From positions 88,212,587 to 88,276,586 of the forward strand of contig NC_052357.1 of assembly GCF_009727055.1 (NCBI RefSeq): a stretch of 64,000 nucleotides of DNA, read 5' to 3'. This document shows positions 22,401 through 35,100 of the stretch, piece after piece. How positions within the stretch are numbered: the stretch's first letter is position 1; every line of letters begins with the position of its first letter. The DNA is from Benincasa hispida (Eukaryota; Streptophyta; Magnoliopsida; Cucurbitales; Cucurbitaceae). The notes beneath the pieces are model-generated. The model had not been told where the DNA came from. It saw only the letters and a program-made list of their open reading frames with translations, and searched no databases. The position numbers and the translations under genes are program-made.

Positions 22401-23830
22401 ACCGTACTTCATGAGTGATTTTTGTAATTTATAATTTTTTTAAAATACACTTTTAATTTTTCTTTTGACATATATTTTTTGAGAACTTTTTGAGAAACAA
22501 AAATATATATCAAAAGGAGATAATGGATGTATAAGTGAGATCTTAGGTTGATCCCAGTCATTCTGAGTCATAAAAAATCCTTGTTTTCCACTTTTAAGCA
22601 GTTCAAAGCTTCAAATGCCCATCAAATGGTTAGTCTATGAAAGGCATAAAAATAATAATCGTTTGCTTATGTTAGCACCAAGAAAACAAATTACTGGTCC
22701 AATGGACACATTATACAGAAAGCCAGTTCACCACCAACTTCATTTTTCAGTTAAATTTTTTCACATTTAAATTAAAAAGTTCATGTCTATCCTCCTTTGC
22801 ATTATCTCCTAAAACGGTTAACTGTAATCTATCAACTTAAATTTTTTAATAGTTTGATAACGACTTAATATGGTATTAAAGTTAGATATTATCTTATATA
22901 CAAGCCTTCTTATAGCATCATTTTCTCTCAATTTAATTAGTTAAAGATGTCGTTTGTATAATCTATTTAGTTTAAGCTTTTGAGTTTAGTAACAGTTTAT
23001 TAATGATCTAACATGGTGTCAGAGTTAGATATTATCTCGTATACAAACTTTAATAATATCAGTTTCTCTCAGTTAATATCGTTGGTCCCTTTATTGCATA
23101 TCAATCGTTTAAGCTTTTGAGTTTAGCGATAGGTTAATATTGATTCAACTTATAGTATTAGAACCAAGTATATATTATGATCTTAAACAAAATCCTTAAT
23201 AACACATCACTTTCTGTCGATTGTATCGACGGTTGCTTATATAACCTATTGCCTTAAGTTTTTGAGTTCAGTAACATTCCAATAGAATCAAACATAGTAT
23301 TAAAGTAAAATATTATCTTGCATACAAAATTTTGGTAACTTCGTTTCCTCTCAATTTAACATCAATGATTTAAGTTCTTAAATTCAGTAATAGTTTAATA
23401 ATGATTCAACAATGTTGGTATTAATTAATTAACAAACTAAATATCATGTGTGTATATATATATATTAAACTTTGATATTATTATTATGGAGATGATCGCT
23501 TATAGAATCAATCTATTTAGTAATCCCTTAAGCTTTTTAGTTGAATAATAATTTTATCTACTCAAAGAAATTAAATGAACTGAGGGCAAAATTATTATTT
23601 TAATTTTTTAATTTACAGAAAAAGGTAAAAGAAATAATTGCCGGCGGAAGAGATTATGGCAAATTGGTTGGGAAAGCCACTGACTTTTATTTTAATTTTT
23701 CTCTTAAAAAATAATAAAAATCACTTTTTCGTCACATTGACTTTTTATTTTTTATTTTTTATTTTTTGCACTCACTAACAAAATTTTGTGTTTTTTTATT
23801 GACCCTTTATTTCTCTTTGCTTATGAAATC
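19465..23830. other. Intergenic between the two CLE genes
   Basis: No further CLE motif (PGGPD) was seen and no gene was recognised. The stretch is AT-rich, with a (TA) run at about 20485-20508. A degenerate copy of the TCTATCA...fold-back family lies at about 22030-22180. Around 22840-23420 a phrase close to AAGCTTTTGAGTTTAGTAA..TTAATAATGATTCAACATGGT recurs several times in diverged form, which suggests an old tandem duplication. Confidence 0.55.
22840..23420 (+). repeat. Diverged tandem repeat (GTTAGATATTATCT / AAGCTTTTGAGTTTAG)
   Basis: Phrases such as AGTTAGATATTATCT(T/C)(G/A)TATACAA followed by CTTTCTCTCA(A/G)TT and AAGCTTTTGAGTTTAGTAA appear near 22880, 23020, 23160 and 23300, about 140 bases apart. 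The copies are eroded by substitutions and indels. The origin is unknown. Confidence 0.6.
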
Positions 23831-23840
23831 TATATATATA
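23831..23840 (+). promoter_or_regulatory. Probable TATA box of the second CLE gene
   Basis: TATATATATA lies 70-79 bases before the ATG at 23910, in a suitable place for a core promoter. Confidence 0.5.
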
Positions 23841-23909
23841 GGTTATTGTATAAGGTGTTAGGAAATCCAACAAAGAAAAGAAAAAACTAAACTCTCTTGA
23901 AGAAGTTGA

Positions 23910-24152
23910 ATGGCTTGTCGTCTAAAGCTCTCGTTTTGGGTCGTGGTGTTGATATTGCTCTTGTGTTCTTTCAATTCTGAAAGTCGTTTGCTTTCGTCAT
24001 CGCCATCACCGTCTTCGAATAAGAAAAACGAATTATTTGTAAAGAATGTGGAAGAAATGTTGAAGTTTATCATGGAAGAGAAAGAGAAGCTTGGAAGGCA
24101 TTTTGTTTCCAAAAGACTCAGTCCTGGAGGACCTGATCCACGCCATCATTAG
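23910..24152 (+). CDS. CLE: CLE signalling peptide precursor, CLE1/3/4-type motif
   Basis: This is a single-exon precursor of 80 residues. Residues 7-22 (LSFWVVVLILLLCSFN) are the signal peptide core. A serine-rich and then charged, probably helical, middle follows (KKNELFVKNVEEMLKFIMEE). The precursor ends exactly with RLSPGGPDPRHH, the dodecapeptide known from Arabidopsis CLE1, CLE3 and CLE4. In that group the mature peptide is hydroxylated at P4 and P7, arabinosylated at P7, and acts through CLV1-type receptors in roots, with reported links to nitrogen supply. Expression here is not shown by the sequence. With the gene at 19246 it forms a same-strand pair of the same subgroup, probably from an old local duplication given the diverged middles. 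Confidence 0.95.
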   Translation: MACRLKLSFWVVVLILLLCSFNSESRLLSSSPSPSSNKKNELFVKNVEEMLKFIMEEKEKLGRHFVSKRLSPGGPDPRHH

Positions 24153-24680
24153 ATTTCTTCTTCTCTTTCATTCTACACTTCTTTTTCCTCTTTATTTTTA
24201 GTTCAACAATCGCCGTATGGAAGTTGAACTAGAAATGATACCGAGTGCCTTTGTTCATTCGATTATGCTCATATTAATATCATTGTACGTTTGTTTTTGT
24301 TTTTCTTGTGAGTTGAGAGAGGATAATCTATGTCGGTTTTGTAGATCAAAGAATGAGATAATATATGTCTATATATATACCACATTATTATTCCCTCTTA
24401 ATTTGATTTTGTTTTTTATTAGAATTTTTTTTTTTTTTTTTACATAAGAGAGATAAAGAGTTTTAGAGTCGCAACAATGTATATCTAAAGTTATTCATGT
24501 GATTTTGATCTATGATAATGACGGATAACAAAATTAAAGCTAATTATTCTCTATCTTTTATGGAATTGAAATTTTAATCTTTTGGACGAGAATACACCAT
24601 TTATATTATAGAAACTAAGAAGAAAATAATTGCGGCGAGCCAAAAGGAAAAAGTATATGGGAGAAAATAAAATAAACAAA

Positions 24681-24688
24681 TATATATA

Positions 24689-24746
<58 letters not shown>
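24681..24746. repeat. (AT)n microsatellite
   Basis: About 66 bases of almost uninterrupted AT dinucleotides, with one break near 24694. The long frame read through it on the minus strand (Tyr/Ile repeats) is a by-product of the repeat. Confidence 0.95.
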
Positions 24747-24748
<2 letters not shown>

Positions 24749-25060
24749 TTTGGATAAGTAAGAAAATAATGTGTTGGAAGAATAATTTGGTCAAATGTAT
24801 TATTGGGCTTTCCTTTTCAAATTTTGCAACCCCCATTTCATGAAAAAAAAAATGTGCAAATGCAAAGAATTTTGTGTGGTTTCTATATGACAATGATGAA
24901 GTCAGAAAATGGAAACAAAGAGATCAAGAAAATGACATACAAATTGCTGCTGCCCTTTTACATTTGATGAGAGCCTATATTATATAATTTCTAATTTGCT
25001 TTTGGGATTTCTTTTTCCATTCATTGTTATCTATAGATACAAAACTCAAGATTCACTTTG

Positions 25061-25061
<1 letters not shown>

Positions 25062-25101
<40 letters not shown>
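25062..25101. repeat. (AT)n microsatellite
   Basis: About 40 bases of AT dinucleotides. The phrase ATACAAAACTCAA(G/T)ATTCA stands on both sides of the array, so the repeat sits between two short direct repeats. Confidence 0.9.
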
Positions 25102-25103
<2 letters not shown>

Positions 25104-27136
25104 AAACTCAATATTCATGTTCGGGTTTAACCATTTAGTTTTTGGTTTTTAGAAATTAGTTAGTCTATACACTAATTTTACTTATAAATCTATTTTTAAT
25201 GTTATCTATTTTTTAGAAATGTTTTTAAAAACGAAGCCATCTATGAGAACTCAAAAAAATAGTTTTTTTTTTTTTTTAGAATTTGACTATCAAATATTTT
25301 TTCAATAAAAATATAAACTATTATGTAATCGGCAAATAAAAATTAAATGATAAATAATTAACACAGAAATTTACTTGGTTCACTAACAGTGTTAGTTGCA
25401 TCCATGATAATTCAGATTACAAAATAGATGTGCAAGGCAATGGTATAAAAAAGAGAGAGAAAAAAGAGATTCCGTATCCATATTCAAAGCATATTCCAAC
25501 ATAAATCATGGTAAAAATAATTAAAAAAAAAATGAAATTGTTATCCAACATACCATAATTCAAATAAAAATCTGCAGAAAAAGATTAAAAAGCAAAACTT
25601 TTGCACCTGTATTGATTGATTAATGGTAAAATCACCATTAATATGTTGCTCAAAAGTATTTGTGAATATATAATATATTTTCTAGGATTATGATATCATA
25701 TAGTTTGGCCACTTTATAAATAAAAAGTCCCCACATAGTCAACTTTATTCTAATAGGGCATGGCCAAATTTTGGGTGTTTGATAAAAACATCATAAAGTG
25801 AACTGTCCTTCCCATCTTTGGAAAGATAGAATAACAAAAATTAAAGAAATTAACCATCTACGTGTCGTATTCTTATTACTTTAGAGCACATCTTATTTCA
25901 ACCTCATGGGAGAAAAAAAAAAAAAACTATTTTTGACCTTTTTACACTCAATCTAACAAAGAGGTTAAAAAAAATTTAGTATTGATTCAACTTTCAAGTG
26001 TTAAATTTTAATTATTAAAAGGTAGTGCCTATCAAAATAATCTTCTGCTTATGAAAATAAATTTGAGTTAAATTTGATGGAGTAAATTCTTAAGTGTTAA
26101 CAAGTTGTTATGATAATTCAACAAAAAAATGAAATTAATTATTTTTAAAAAAAAATCCTAAGCTAAATGAAAATTTTTTAGTTCTACCGACGCTATCTCC
26201 TTAGAATCGGCAAAGTCTAAGCCACCATTTTAAATCCAATGTCAAGAATGCTAAAATTTTCCGATGATTGCACATGTTGGCGTTGGTAAAACAACTCTTG
26301 ACAAGACTCTATCAATAATTTTAACTGAACATTAGGATAGCTTCTTTTTACACGTTTTGTTGTTAAAAAAAGCCTAAATTTTTTTTTGTAGTATACATAA
26401 AAAACCCGTCAAAGATGTAGTATCTTTTTAAAAAAATAAAAAATAGAAATGAAAAATTTCAAACTTTTAATTGAAATCCACTTAAAAATTGGGGAATAGT
26501 TTGGATAAATTCAACCATAAAAGTTTAAAAGAGGATAGAGACAGAAGCATAGTTAAAATAATAATAATAATAAAAGTAAAGGAAGTAATCCAATAAATTG
26601 GCAAATAATTTTAAGTTATCTAATTATAAGTAGGGTTTAAGTTATCTTATAATAAGTAGGATTTTGCTACACTTAACATAAAAATAAGGTTACCTTTTGT
26701 GGGTCAAAAGCTAAGGTATCGAAAAACACATTAATTTTGAAAGCCAAAAAAAAAAACTAATCTAAAACCGACCAAAAACAAAGAGTGTTAAAAGTTAATA
26801 ATAGCATTTCATGTGGACAATAAGCCTAAGTCGGTAGATTTAATTTATACCTTTAATTTTTGCTTGTTCACTCTCAAGTGGCCAAACTATAAATATATAA
26901 TCCATTTTCTTTGTTTTTCCTTTTCAAAGTGCTTCTCTCTCTCTCCACTCCTTCTTTTTCACATTATCCTCAACTTCTCTTTTTTCTTTTTTCTTTTTTC
27001 TTTTTGTTGGAAAAAAAAAAGTCTTTTAGCTAACTTTCAATTTTGTTTTTACTTCCTTTGATCAAGCTTTTGAAATGATTATTTTAGACTTTATTTTAAA
27101 AAAAATAATAATAACTTATATCTCACAGCAAATTAA

Positions 27137-27163
27137 TCCAACAATGTTCCGAACATTGTTGGA
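27137..27163. repeat. 27-bp palindrome with one-base centre
   Basis: TCCAACAATGTTC, one C, then GAACATTGTTGGA form perfect 13-base arms. The right arm contains the TGTTGG that begins the suspected LTR at 27157. It may simply be a chance meeting of LTR end and flank, or a true stem-loop. Confidence 0.8.
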
Positions 27164-28041
27164 GATTTTTTTTCTAAAGTAGTGGTTTCTACAATTGTCT
27201 CAAATAAAGTCTTAACATCTGTTTGTGACGTCAGAATATTTTCATGCAGAATATTGTCCTTGTTTGAAAATATCTAATATTTTGTTCGATATTTTCTTTT
27301 ATTGAAGCATGACCTTCCTATTTCAAATGGGGATTTTTTTTTTTTTTTTCCTTTCTTGGATTCGATTATTTAAATAGAATTATGTTGTTCATTTAGGTTA
27401 GTCGTATTTTGTTTTATTGAGCAAAACAATTTCTGTTCGACGGCTAAATTGTTCTACATTGTGTTCTTGCTCGGTGTTCATTATTTCGTTGTGCAAATTC
27501 TTCATCCATTGAAGTGAAACACATTGAAGTTAATCACGGTCTTAGAGGGAGCATAAGTCATTGCTATTGAGAATGGATTTTTAGTCTTAGGGGAGCCTAA
27601 GACTCAGCTGCGAATAAGGAGTTCTCCATCTTAGGGGATCCTAAGATTCATTAGTGGATGGAGTTCGCTAACTTGAAAGGAAGATAACAACGTTGAAAGG
27701 AATCTCACATATTGACGGAAGTCGAAGTGTTCAACACTAATATTATTAAACTTAGGAAGAGCCTAAGTGCATTTGAGACAGAGTCTCGCATCTAGAGGGA
27801 GCTTAGGTGTTCAATGAGTTGAGCTTTACGTGAGTTTCTATGATGTCATGTATTACAAATAAATACTATGTTGTAAGCTATTTAACTCTTTAATATTAGT
27901 GAATTATCTTTCTGAGGCACACTGCCCTCAGACGTAGGTAGATTATTGTCAAACTGAGTTATCAACTTCTATGTGACTGTTCTTGTTTACTTGTTAATAA
28001 TTTTGTTGTTATAGTGCTTGTCGTTGTTTTCCATTTAACAT
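27157..28041 (+). mobile_element. Probable solo LTR (copia-like)
   Basis: A start TGTTGGAG, repeated CTTAGG(G/A)(G/A)AGCCTAAG phrases (about 27577, 27632, 27749, 27800) and a distal part with CAGACGTAGGTAGATTATTGTCAAACTGAG resemble copia LTRs, where such CTTGGGGGAGC and ACGTAGG phrases are common. A likely end is at TTTAACA near 28041. No internal region or second LTR lies beside it, and no clean 5-bp target duplication was found, so both limits are approximate. Confidence 0.5.
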
Positions 28042-31000
28042 TCGTATATCGAGTGATGAATCATCCTATCGTCTTTTCAAACATATATAGTTCAACTATC
28101 ATATTAATGTTTGAGAGACGATTAATGGATGAGTGGATATTAGATATAAAAATAATATAGGAATGACAAAGATAATGATTTCAAAGTTCGTGAACAATAG
28201 ATATACTTTGAAAGTTCATTGACCAATTACAAAATTATAAGAATGTGGACATTATTTTAAAAGTTTGGAGCAAAAAATAAACTTAATATGAAATGGTATT
28301 TAAACCATGATTTTAATATGTTTGAATCTATCATTGAAAATATCGATATTAATTTAGCAGCTTAGTTTCTTTTTCTTTTTTTTTCTTTTTTTTTTTAGAA
28401 AAAATCAATTTTAATTTTACCCCTAAGCTTGTCATCAATTTCCCCTCTAAATTTTATCTTCATAAAATTACACCTCAAACTTAAATATATAAAATTGTTG
28501 TGATCTTGATTGTAAACTTAAGAAATGTTATAATTTTAACTCTCAAATAAATTTTCATTCGAGATATTGTTAAAAAAATAAATAAATAAAAAAAAAAAAA
28601 AATCTCACATATGGTACAAATTTGATAAGATTGCAATAAAACAAAATTAAAGCTAAATTCTAGGTCAAATTTGAGTTTTGGAAGTTTTTCAATATTTAAG
28701 CTATATATACCTTAATTTTGTGGGAAAAAAAAGGTTGATTTTATTGAAATGAGTAAGTTTATGATGTTACATTATTATTTAATTAATTGATTATTTGTTA
28801 TTTGTTAAACTTAGTAAGTGAATTAGTGAAAATTGAATAGATGGTGAAAATATTGCAATCTTTGTTTAAGTTTAGGGTTCATTGATAAAATTTAAAGATT
28901 ATGATTAAAATTGATACAACATTACAAAAGAAGGGGTAAACTTGATGTTTTATTTATTATTTTTCTTAATTTGGGTGTACCAAAAAGTAGAATATGATTG
29001 ACATAATAGAAAGAAAAGGATGCCTTTAATTCCACATTTAAGTGCTTAATTAGTTGTTAAATAAAAGTTGACAAAGATCTTCTTGCAGATTTTTCACTAA
29101 AGTTAATCTACATGTAAAGCAAAACAAAGCATTCAAAATATGACTTGACAAAGAGAACAAATCAAGCTTTTTTTTCCAACTAAATCTATAAATCAAATTT
29201 CATTCTCTCTAATTACAACCAAAAAAAGAAATCATCCAAAATGGTATTCCAAAAAATTTTACCACATTCTGTTTCTTCACACTTAAATGTACATTTAAAT
29301 GTGTAAAATTATATAGTGCTCGAATCTATTATATGACACTGAACGATCAAGTACATGAGGTATTTTCTTTCCAATAATAAACCTGCTCTCTCTTTTTGTC
29401 TGTGGATGTAGCTATCATACTGTTAGTGAACTACGTAAATCTTTGTGTTGATTTTTTTACTCTTTTACGTTATCTGTGTTTCTTTGATTGTCAATTTTTT
29501 AACAATAAAGATGATGAATCTTTTAAGTTGTAGCTTTTGTACAAATTCGTTTACGTGACCAAATAGTTCAAGGCACACGTTTGAATTTTTACCTCATATA
29601 TATGCATATTTATTGCAATATATGGATGGTTGATAAAATTCTCAAAGAAAAGAAAAGTGAGTGTTTTTTGAAGATGCCCAAGATATGTCATGTTCTTGTT
29701 ATTGATCTAACATTTGGTAATGGTTTGGTTTGGTAGGAGTGAAATCAGCCAACCAAAAGTTGATTGATCTGACTAAACCACGGCCCATTGATTTTGATGG
29801 TTCTCTTCTCATCCATTTCAAATACTTTTAGTTTTAACTTTGAACATTATATTTATTTAGTCTTTAAACTTTATAAAAGTAATTTTTTGCGATACATTTC
29901 TATTTAATCTTTGATGAAATGACGTTGTTGTGACATGTTCATTAGTTTATTAATTGTTCGACGCATTACACTAATTAACCAACCCAAAATTTCAATTTGA
30001 ATTTCGAACTTTTTTTTTCTCTTGGTTTTTTTCCTCTCTTTTTTTTCTGGTTTCATCTTTTCTAAGATTCAATCATACTTGATCTGCATTTTCATTCTAA
30101 TTTATGATTATAATGTTCATTATTATCATTAACTTATAGTCTTTTCATAATCTAAAGAGTTTTCAGAAAAAGCAGAAGCTAAAAGAAGGTAGCATTTCTT
30201 TTAGCTTCCTACTTTTATGTGGATGTGACCAATATTTTCAATGGGAGGGGAGATCATTACTTTAGCCATCCTTTTTCTTTTTCTTTTTTTTCTTTTTTTT
30301 TTTTGGCTCAAATATGGACATTTTACAGCCTCTCCATGGCATCTCCTCAATGTTTTCTTTTTAAGTATTTTATAGCCATCATGTTTGATATGAAACCCCC
30401 AATAAACACATATGGCCCATGTTGTTTTAGGCATATAATAAAAATCCAACAAACTAGAAGGCAAACTTCTTTTCAAAATCCACTTAAATCATCATTTCTA
30501 GCAGTACCTAACTCAGCTTTTGTAGTATAATAAAATTCTCTCTCCCAAAAAAATTGATTTTACATTACAAATCATTTCCAAGTCTTGTGTTTCTATCAGA
30601 TGCAGAAGAAGTAACAGAGTTGAGAAGAAAGAAAGTTATGTCATCATCATCTCTATCCAAAATGGGGAGAGATCATCATAAAAGAGAATGGATAGACTCT
30701 AGAGTAAGCTATCACTATAATGCACAAGGGAAATAACTAATACAAGTGCATGGAGTATAGTATAGAGAATGACATAAATGGATAAAACCAGCTGATAAAG
30801 TTTTTTAAAAAGTGAGATAAAAACTGATGTCAGCTGCTTATCTGATATCCACTACATGTAAATACTAGGTTGGCAATCAGAACCATACTAATTTAAGTGG
30901 GAGCTTCATCATGAACACTCACAATAACTTATGATTCAGTCACATTTATCCCCTAATATTATGTCAGCATATCAGCCTTTGGAGAGAGGGAAAAGACAAT

Positions 31001-31340
31001 CCTTTTCAAACTTATAGATCCAATACTAATAGTACTCTACTGGATGACTCTGTCTAAAGCTCTACACTATTGGATCTCGAGAGAATATAGCTAGCTAGTC
31101 CACTATCTTAACAAAGATATAGAAAAACTGAAACCTGAATGAGACCATTAAATCAACAGTCTATTATGAGTTGGGTAAAAACACAGTGATGATCTTTCAC
31201 TTCAAAGACCAGGTTCCCAAATTCATCTGATTTTGAGTTTGGCTGTTAATGATTGGAGCAATGAGAAATACAACCACAGAAAATCAGCATCTAACAGAAT
31301 TTGACATTGAACTTGAAAGAAAAACTACTACATAGCCAGA
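28042..31340. other. Intergenic AT-rich stretch
   Basis: No gene is supported. Reading frames at 30201-30530 lie over a T/C-rich tract (TTTTTCTTTTTCTTTTTTTTC) and the one at 30554-30736 has no recognisable motif or splice context. The part around 30900-31340 has near-neutral composition but no identifiable exon. Confidence 0.5.
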
Positions 31341-31344
31341 GTGA

Positions 31345-31450
31345 ACATAGCTCAAGAATAGTTGGTATGTTCTCCATCCCTCGAGGTCGGAGGTTCTAAT
31401 CCTCATATCCCACTAATTGTACTAAAATTGGAAGGAAAAAAAAAAACTAC
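31345..31450 (+). mobile_element. tRNA-derived SINE
   Basis: An A box (TAGCTCAAGAATAGTTGG, 31348-31365) and a B box (GGTTCTAATCC, 31392-31402) are spaced as in a tRNA-type RNA polymerase III promoter. A short body and an A-rich tail (31435-31448) follow. This layout is that of a short plant SINE. Clear target duplications were not identified. The element is not a functional tRNA gene, since no cloverleaf can be formed. Confidence 0.65.
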
Positions 31451-32194
31451 ATTATAACATTTCCAGGCTGTTCCAACACGAAGAGACAGAGACTATCATT
31501 CCAACATGATGGTACTCAGATGTCAAACTTTGTAGTAAAAGTTCCAATGACAATAAAGTATGCGACAGAGCCACAAAATGCAAAGTTAAGATTTACTGTT
31601 TGTAACTTTATATTTCATTGACATCATTCTACCAATTATGAAATGACCCAATTACCTTACCAGTCTTCTTCAGAGGAGCAAGGAACGGGAGCCTGAAAAA
31701 TTGAGAGTGGTTGAAGGTGGAATGGGATTTTGTCCAAGTGTCTGGATGGGGAAGAAAGAACAACAAAGGCACTTCTAACTGTTGAACTCATCATAAGAAC
31801 AAAAGATATAATAGTGAGTAAAAGAAAAAGCCCACAAGTTTTCTTTTCAATTTAGGCGAGAGAAGGTCAAACAAAGAGCAAATCTTTTCCAAACACAGAG
31901 AGAAAAAAACAAGACAGCTTTATTTACCAAGGATATGTATATTTAAATAAATTAATTAATTAGAACATCATAGGTTCACAGCCCAGAAAGAGTGCCATTA
32001 TGTGCAAAATTTATTGCAACTCATTTATTTTGGAATTTCCAAGGTTACTTGTGCCTGGTGTCATTTACTGCAATAGATAAAGTGACTTGAGTAGGTATTT
32101 ACATACTCGCTTTCTCTTGATCTCCAGCATAGAGGATTCGCCTCCATCTGGAAACAATACTGATTGCAGAGACAAACCAAATTAGTAGTCTTAT
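31451..32194. other. Likely 3' UTR and downstream region of the minus-strand gene
   Basis: No coding sequence is recognised. The part just below 32195 should be the 3' untranslated end of the five-exon gene on the minus strand. The limit of the transcript cannot be placed. Confidence 0.45.
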
Positions 32195-35100
32195 TTACAG
32201 GACCTCCCACTCAGAGTCAGATACATAACTAGTTGATGCATTCTCCTTCTCCAACTTCTGTGAATTGTTTGTACTGAATTCCAGATCAGTATCTCCATAC
32301 CAGATTGCTAATTGTTCGTACTCCTTTGCCAACCTCTTTTTGGAAGAAAAAGCATCCTGGATTCTCTTCTATTTTTTAGAAAGTAAAGAATAGATAAGAA
32401 ACAAAAGGTAGAATATTTTAGCACCTTGGATATTTGTGGACATGGGAGAAAAATAGACAAGTAAAAGTAGTGGCATTTTATTAGACAAACTTTAGGCTCT
32501 TACCTACCAGTAAAAATGAACCTACTACATTTTCATTTTAGTTATAAACTCTTTCGTTCTGTTTTTTTTTTTAAAAAAAAAAAAGCTGGAACAGTTAGTG
32601 TTAAACATTATCATCTTAAAGAGAAACAGGTGTTTCCGGGTCTTAAATGTCTTCATCAAAACTTAAAATTGCTAGAGGAGACTCATATATGTAACTTTAG
32701 ATGTTATATGAAATGAAAAGTTAGTTGAGGGAGAGAGACCTTGTAAGAACGGAGCTTTTGGGTTCTGCGAGAGACAGCATGGAGAGTTTTATAGTCAACA
32801 ACGTCACTTTCATCTTCAAGGGTCACTTTATGTCCCAAATCCACCGTTTCCATTTTAGAATAGTCACTGGAATCATGTGGACAACCTGAGAAATGTTTTT
32901 AAGATAATTGTTTAATTCCTAATGAGAAAGGGAAAGGATGGGGAAAAAATTAAAAGATAAAATATTTTCTTGATAGACTCGTTTCTCACTTCATAAGTTT
33001 CAAAGAAAACAATATAAACCGTTCCCAATAGTAAACAGCTAATCTCTTTTAGTTCAAAAAATATACTCTCATAGGTTGACTTTGATTTAAGCTAATCATT
33101 TCCTAAACAGACGAGCAACATTTCCATCTACAATGAAAATAGCCTACATATTGAAGTACCACCTTGTCATGATAATTATAGATAACACTAGAAATTTGAA
33201 AGAATGGTATGAAAACAAGCTTAGGGACACACCTCCTTCAGTAGATAAACTTGGAATCCCAGAACTAGTAGATTTGGAAAACTCACCCTGGCTACGAGTA
33301 TAGAATTTAGGAAGAAATGCAGCATCATTGGCTCTTGAAGCATGAATCTCAGCTGAGTCATGAATTGTTTAAGAAAATCAGAAGAAAGCACAAATACTTA
33401 TCCTAGGATAGAAGATAAGAGTATATACCTAATGGTTCCAATGATGATAAGGAGCTTTTAGAGGAGACAAATTTCATCTTCGAAGCCTTATTTCCATAAG
33501 ATGGACTAGCGATCACTTCGAATGATGGACGAGATTCACATTCAATGTATGCATTCTGTTCAACAGGTTTTTCATGAATGACAGTGTTATTAGAAAGGTT
33601 GCTGACCAAACTTCTGAAAGCAGAAAAAGAAACCTTTGCTAGGGGTTTCAAAGAGGAGACTGGCTCTGTCTCTTCCACAGTCTCCCCACCAGTCAAAACT
33701 AAAGAAGTAGCATCTACAGCATTAGAGGAATAGTCAACTCCATTTTCCAAGTACTTTGAAGTTGTCTCCGTCCTTGGTGATAAGCCAACTGAATTGTTTA
33801 CCACGATGCCGGAAGCTTGTTTTACATTATGGATGGATTTAACATCTGCACAATGAATCGAAGTTTTCTGTGGATTTCCATTTGAAGTCACAATATCCCC
33901 TTCACTTTCATTACCATAACTGCACAAAGTTTCCTTAATTGACTCTTCGCCACAATGCAAAGTTAACTCAGTTGATAATTCTAAATTGGCCTGTTCTTTA
34001 CAACTTGCATCTGATGCTTTATCTATTAAAGCATTACTATTCTTCCCAAAAATAACCTCACTCTCCAACTTTAGAAAAGAACCATTTGAAACTGCAGAAA
34101 CTTCTTCATTTTTATATTCTATGCTGCTTGATGTGCATCTTGGCCGGTTCATTAAAGGATAATTTGCATAATGCTCCAACTCCAAGATGGTATCATTTTT
34201 TAAGCTTTCATTGAGGTATTTAACTGTCAAGGCATCATCATTCTTTCTAGCAAGTATCTCAGTCGCCAACTGCTGATGGTTTCTATCAAAAACCATAATA
34301 GCTTCTTTGTTGGTGAAACTAATTCCATCTGCATGCCTGGGCAGATTTAACAAATAACTGTTAGGACCATCGTCAAAGATAGCTTCTTCGTTGTTTACCA
34401 AGATTCTGGAAGCTCCTTCTTCATTATGGATGGATTCAACATCTGCACGATGAATCGAAGTTTCCTGTGGATTTCCATTTGAGGTCACAATGTCCCCTTC
34501 ACATTCATCACCATAACTGCACAAAGTTTCCATAATTGACTCTTCGCCACAATGCAAAGTTAACTCAGTTGATAATTCTAAATTGGCCTGTTTTTTACAA
34601 CTTGCATCTGATGCTTTATCTATTAAAGCTTTACTAGTCTTCCCAAAAATAACCTCACTCTCCAACTTTAGAAAAGAACCATTTGAAACTGAAGAAACTT
34701 CTTCATTTTTATATTCCATGCTGCTTGATGTGCATCTTGGCCGGTTCTTTAAAGTATAATTTGCATCATGCTCCAACTCCAAGATGGTATCATTTTTTAA
34801 ACTTTCATTGGAGTATTTAACCGTCAAGGCATCATCATTCTTTCTAGTAAGTATCTCTGTCTCCAACTCCAGATCGTTTCTATCAAAGACCATAATAGCT
34901 TCTTCGTCAGTGAAGCTAACTCCATTTGCATGCCTGGGCAGATTTAACAAATAACTGTTAGGATCATCCTCAAAGATAGCATTCTTCACAGGACTCTTAT
35001 TGAAGTCTTTATCCATCATGGCATGACCAATTCTGGCTGAAAGCACCACAGACTCGAAAAATAAATTAGAATCATCAGCTTCTTTACTTACAAAGTTTGT

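Larger units (their letters stand above)
24153..27136. other. Intergenic, microsatellites and A/T tracts
   Basis: No gene is recognised. A short frame at 24217-24447 follows the CLE stop but has no known motif. At about 25125-25335 there is a worn member of the TTTTTGGTTTTTAGAAATTAG MITE family. CT-rich sequence (CTTCTCTCTCTCTCCACTCC) stands at about 26930-26955. Confidence 0.55.

Noticed and set aside
24217..24447. 76-residue frame just after the second CLE gene
   Set aside because: It lies in the expected 3' UTR and ends in a poly(T) stretch, with no CLE motif or other family sign.
24615..24893. Minus-strand frame rich in Tyr-Ile
   Set aside because: It reads straight through the (AT)n microsatellite.
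30201..30736. Several frames of 60-103 residues on both strands
   Set aside because: They overlap a T/C-rich tract and show no domain. No splice partners were found.
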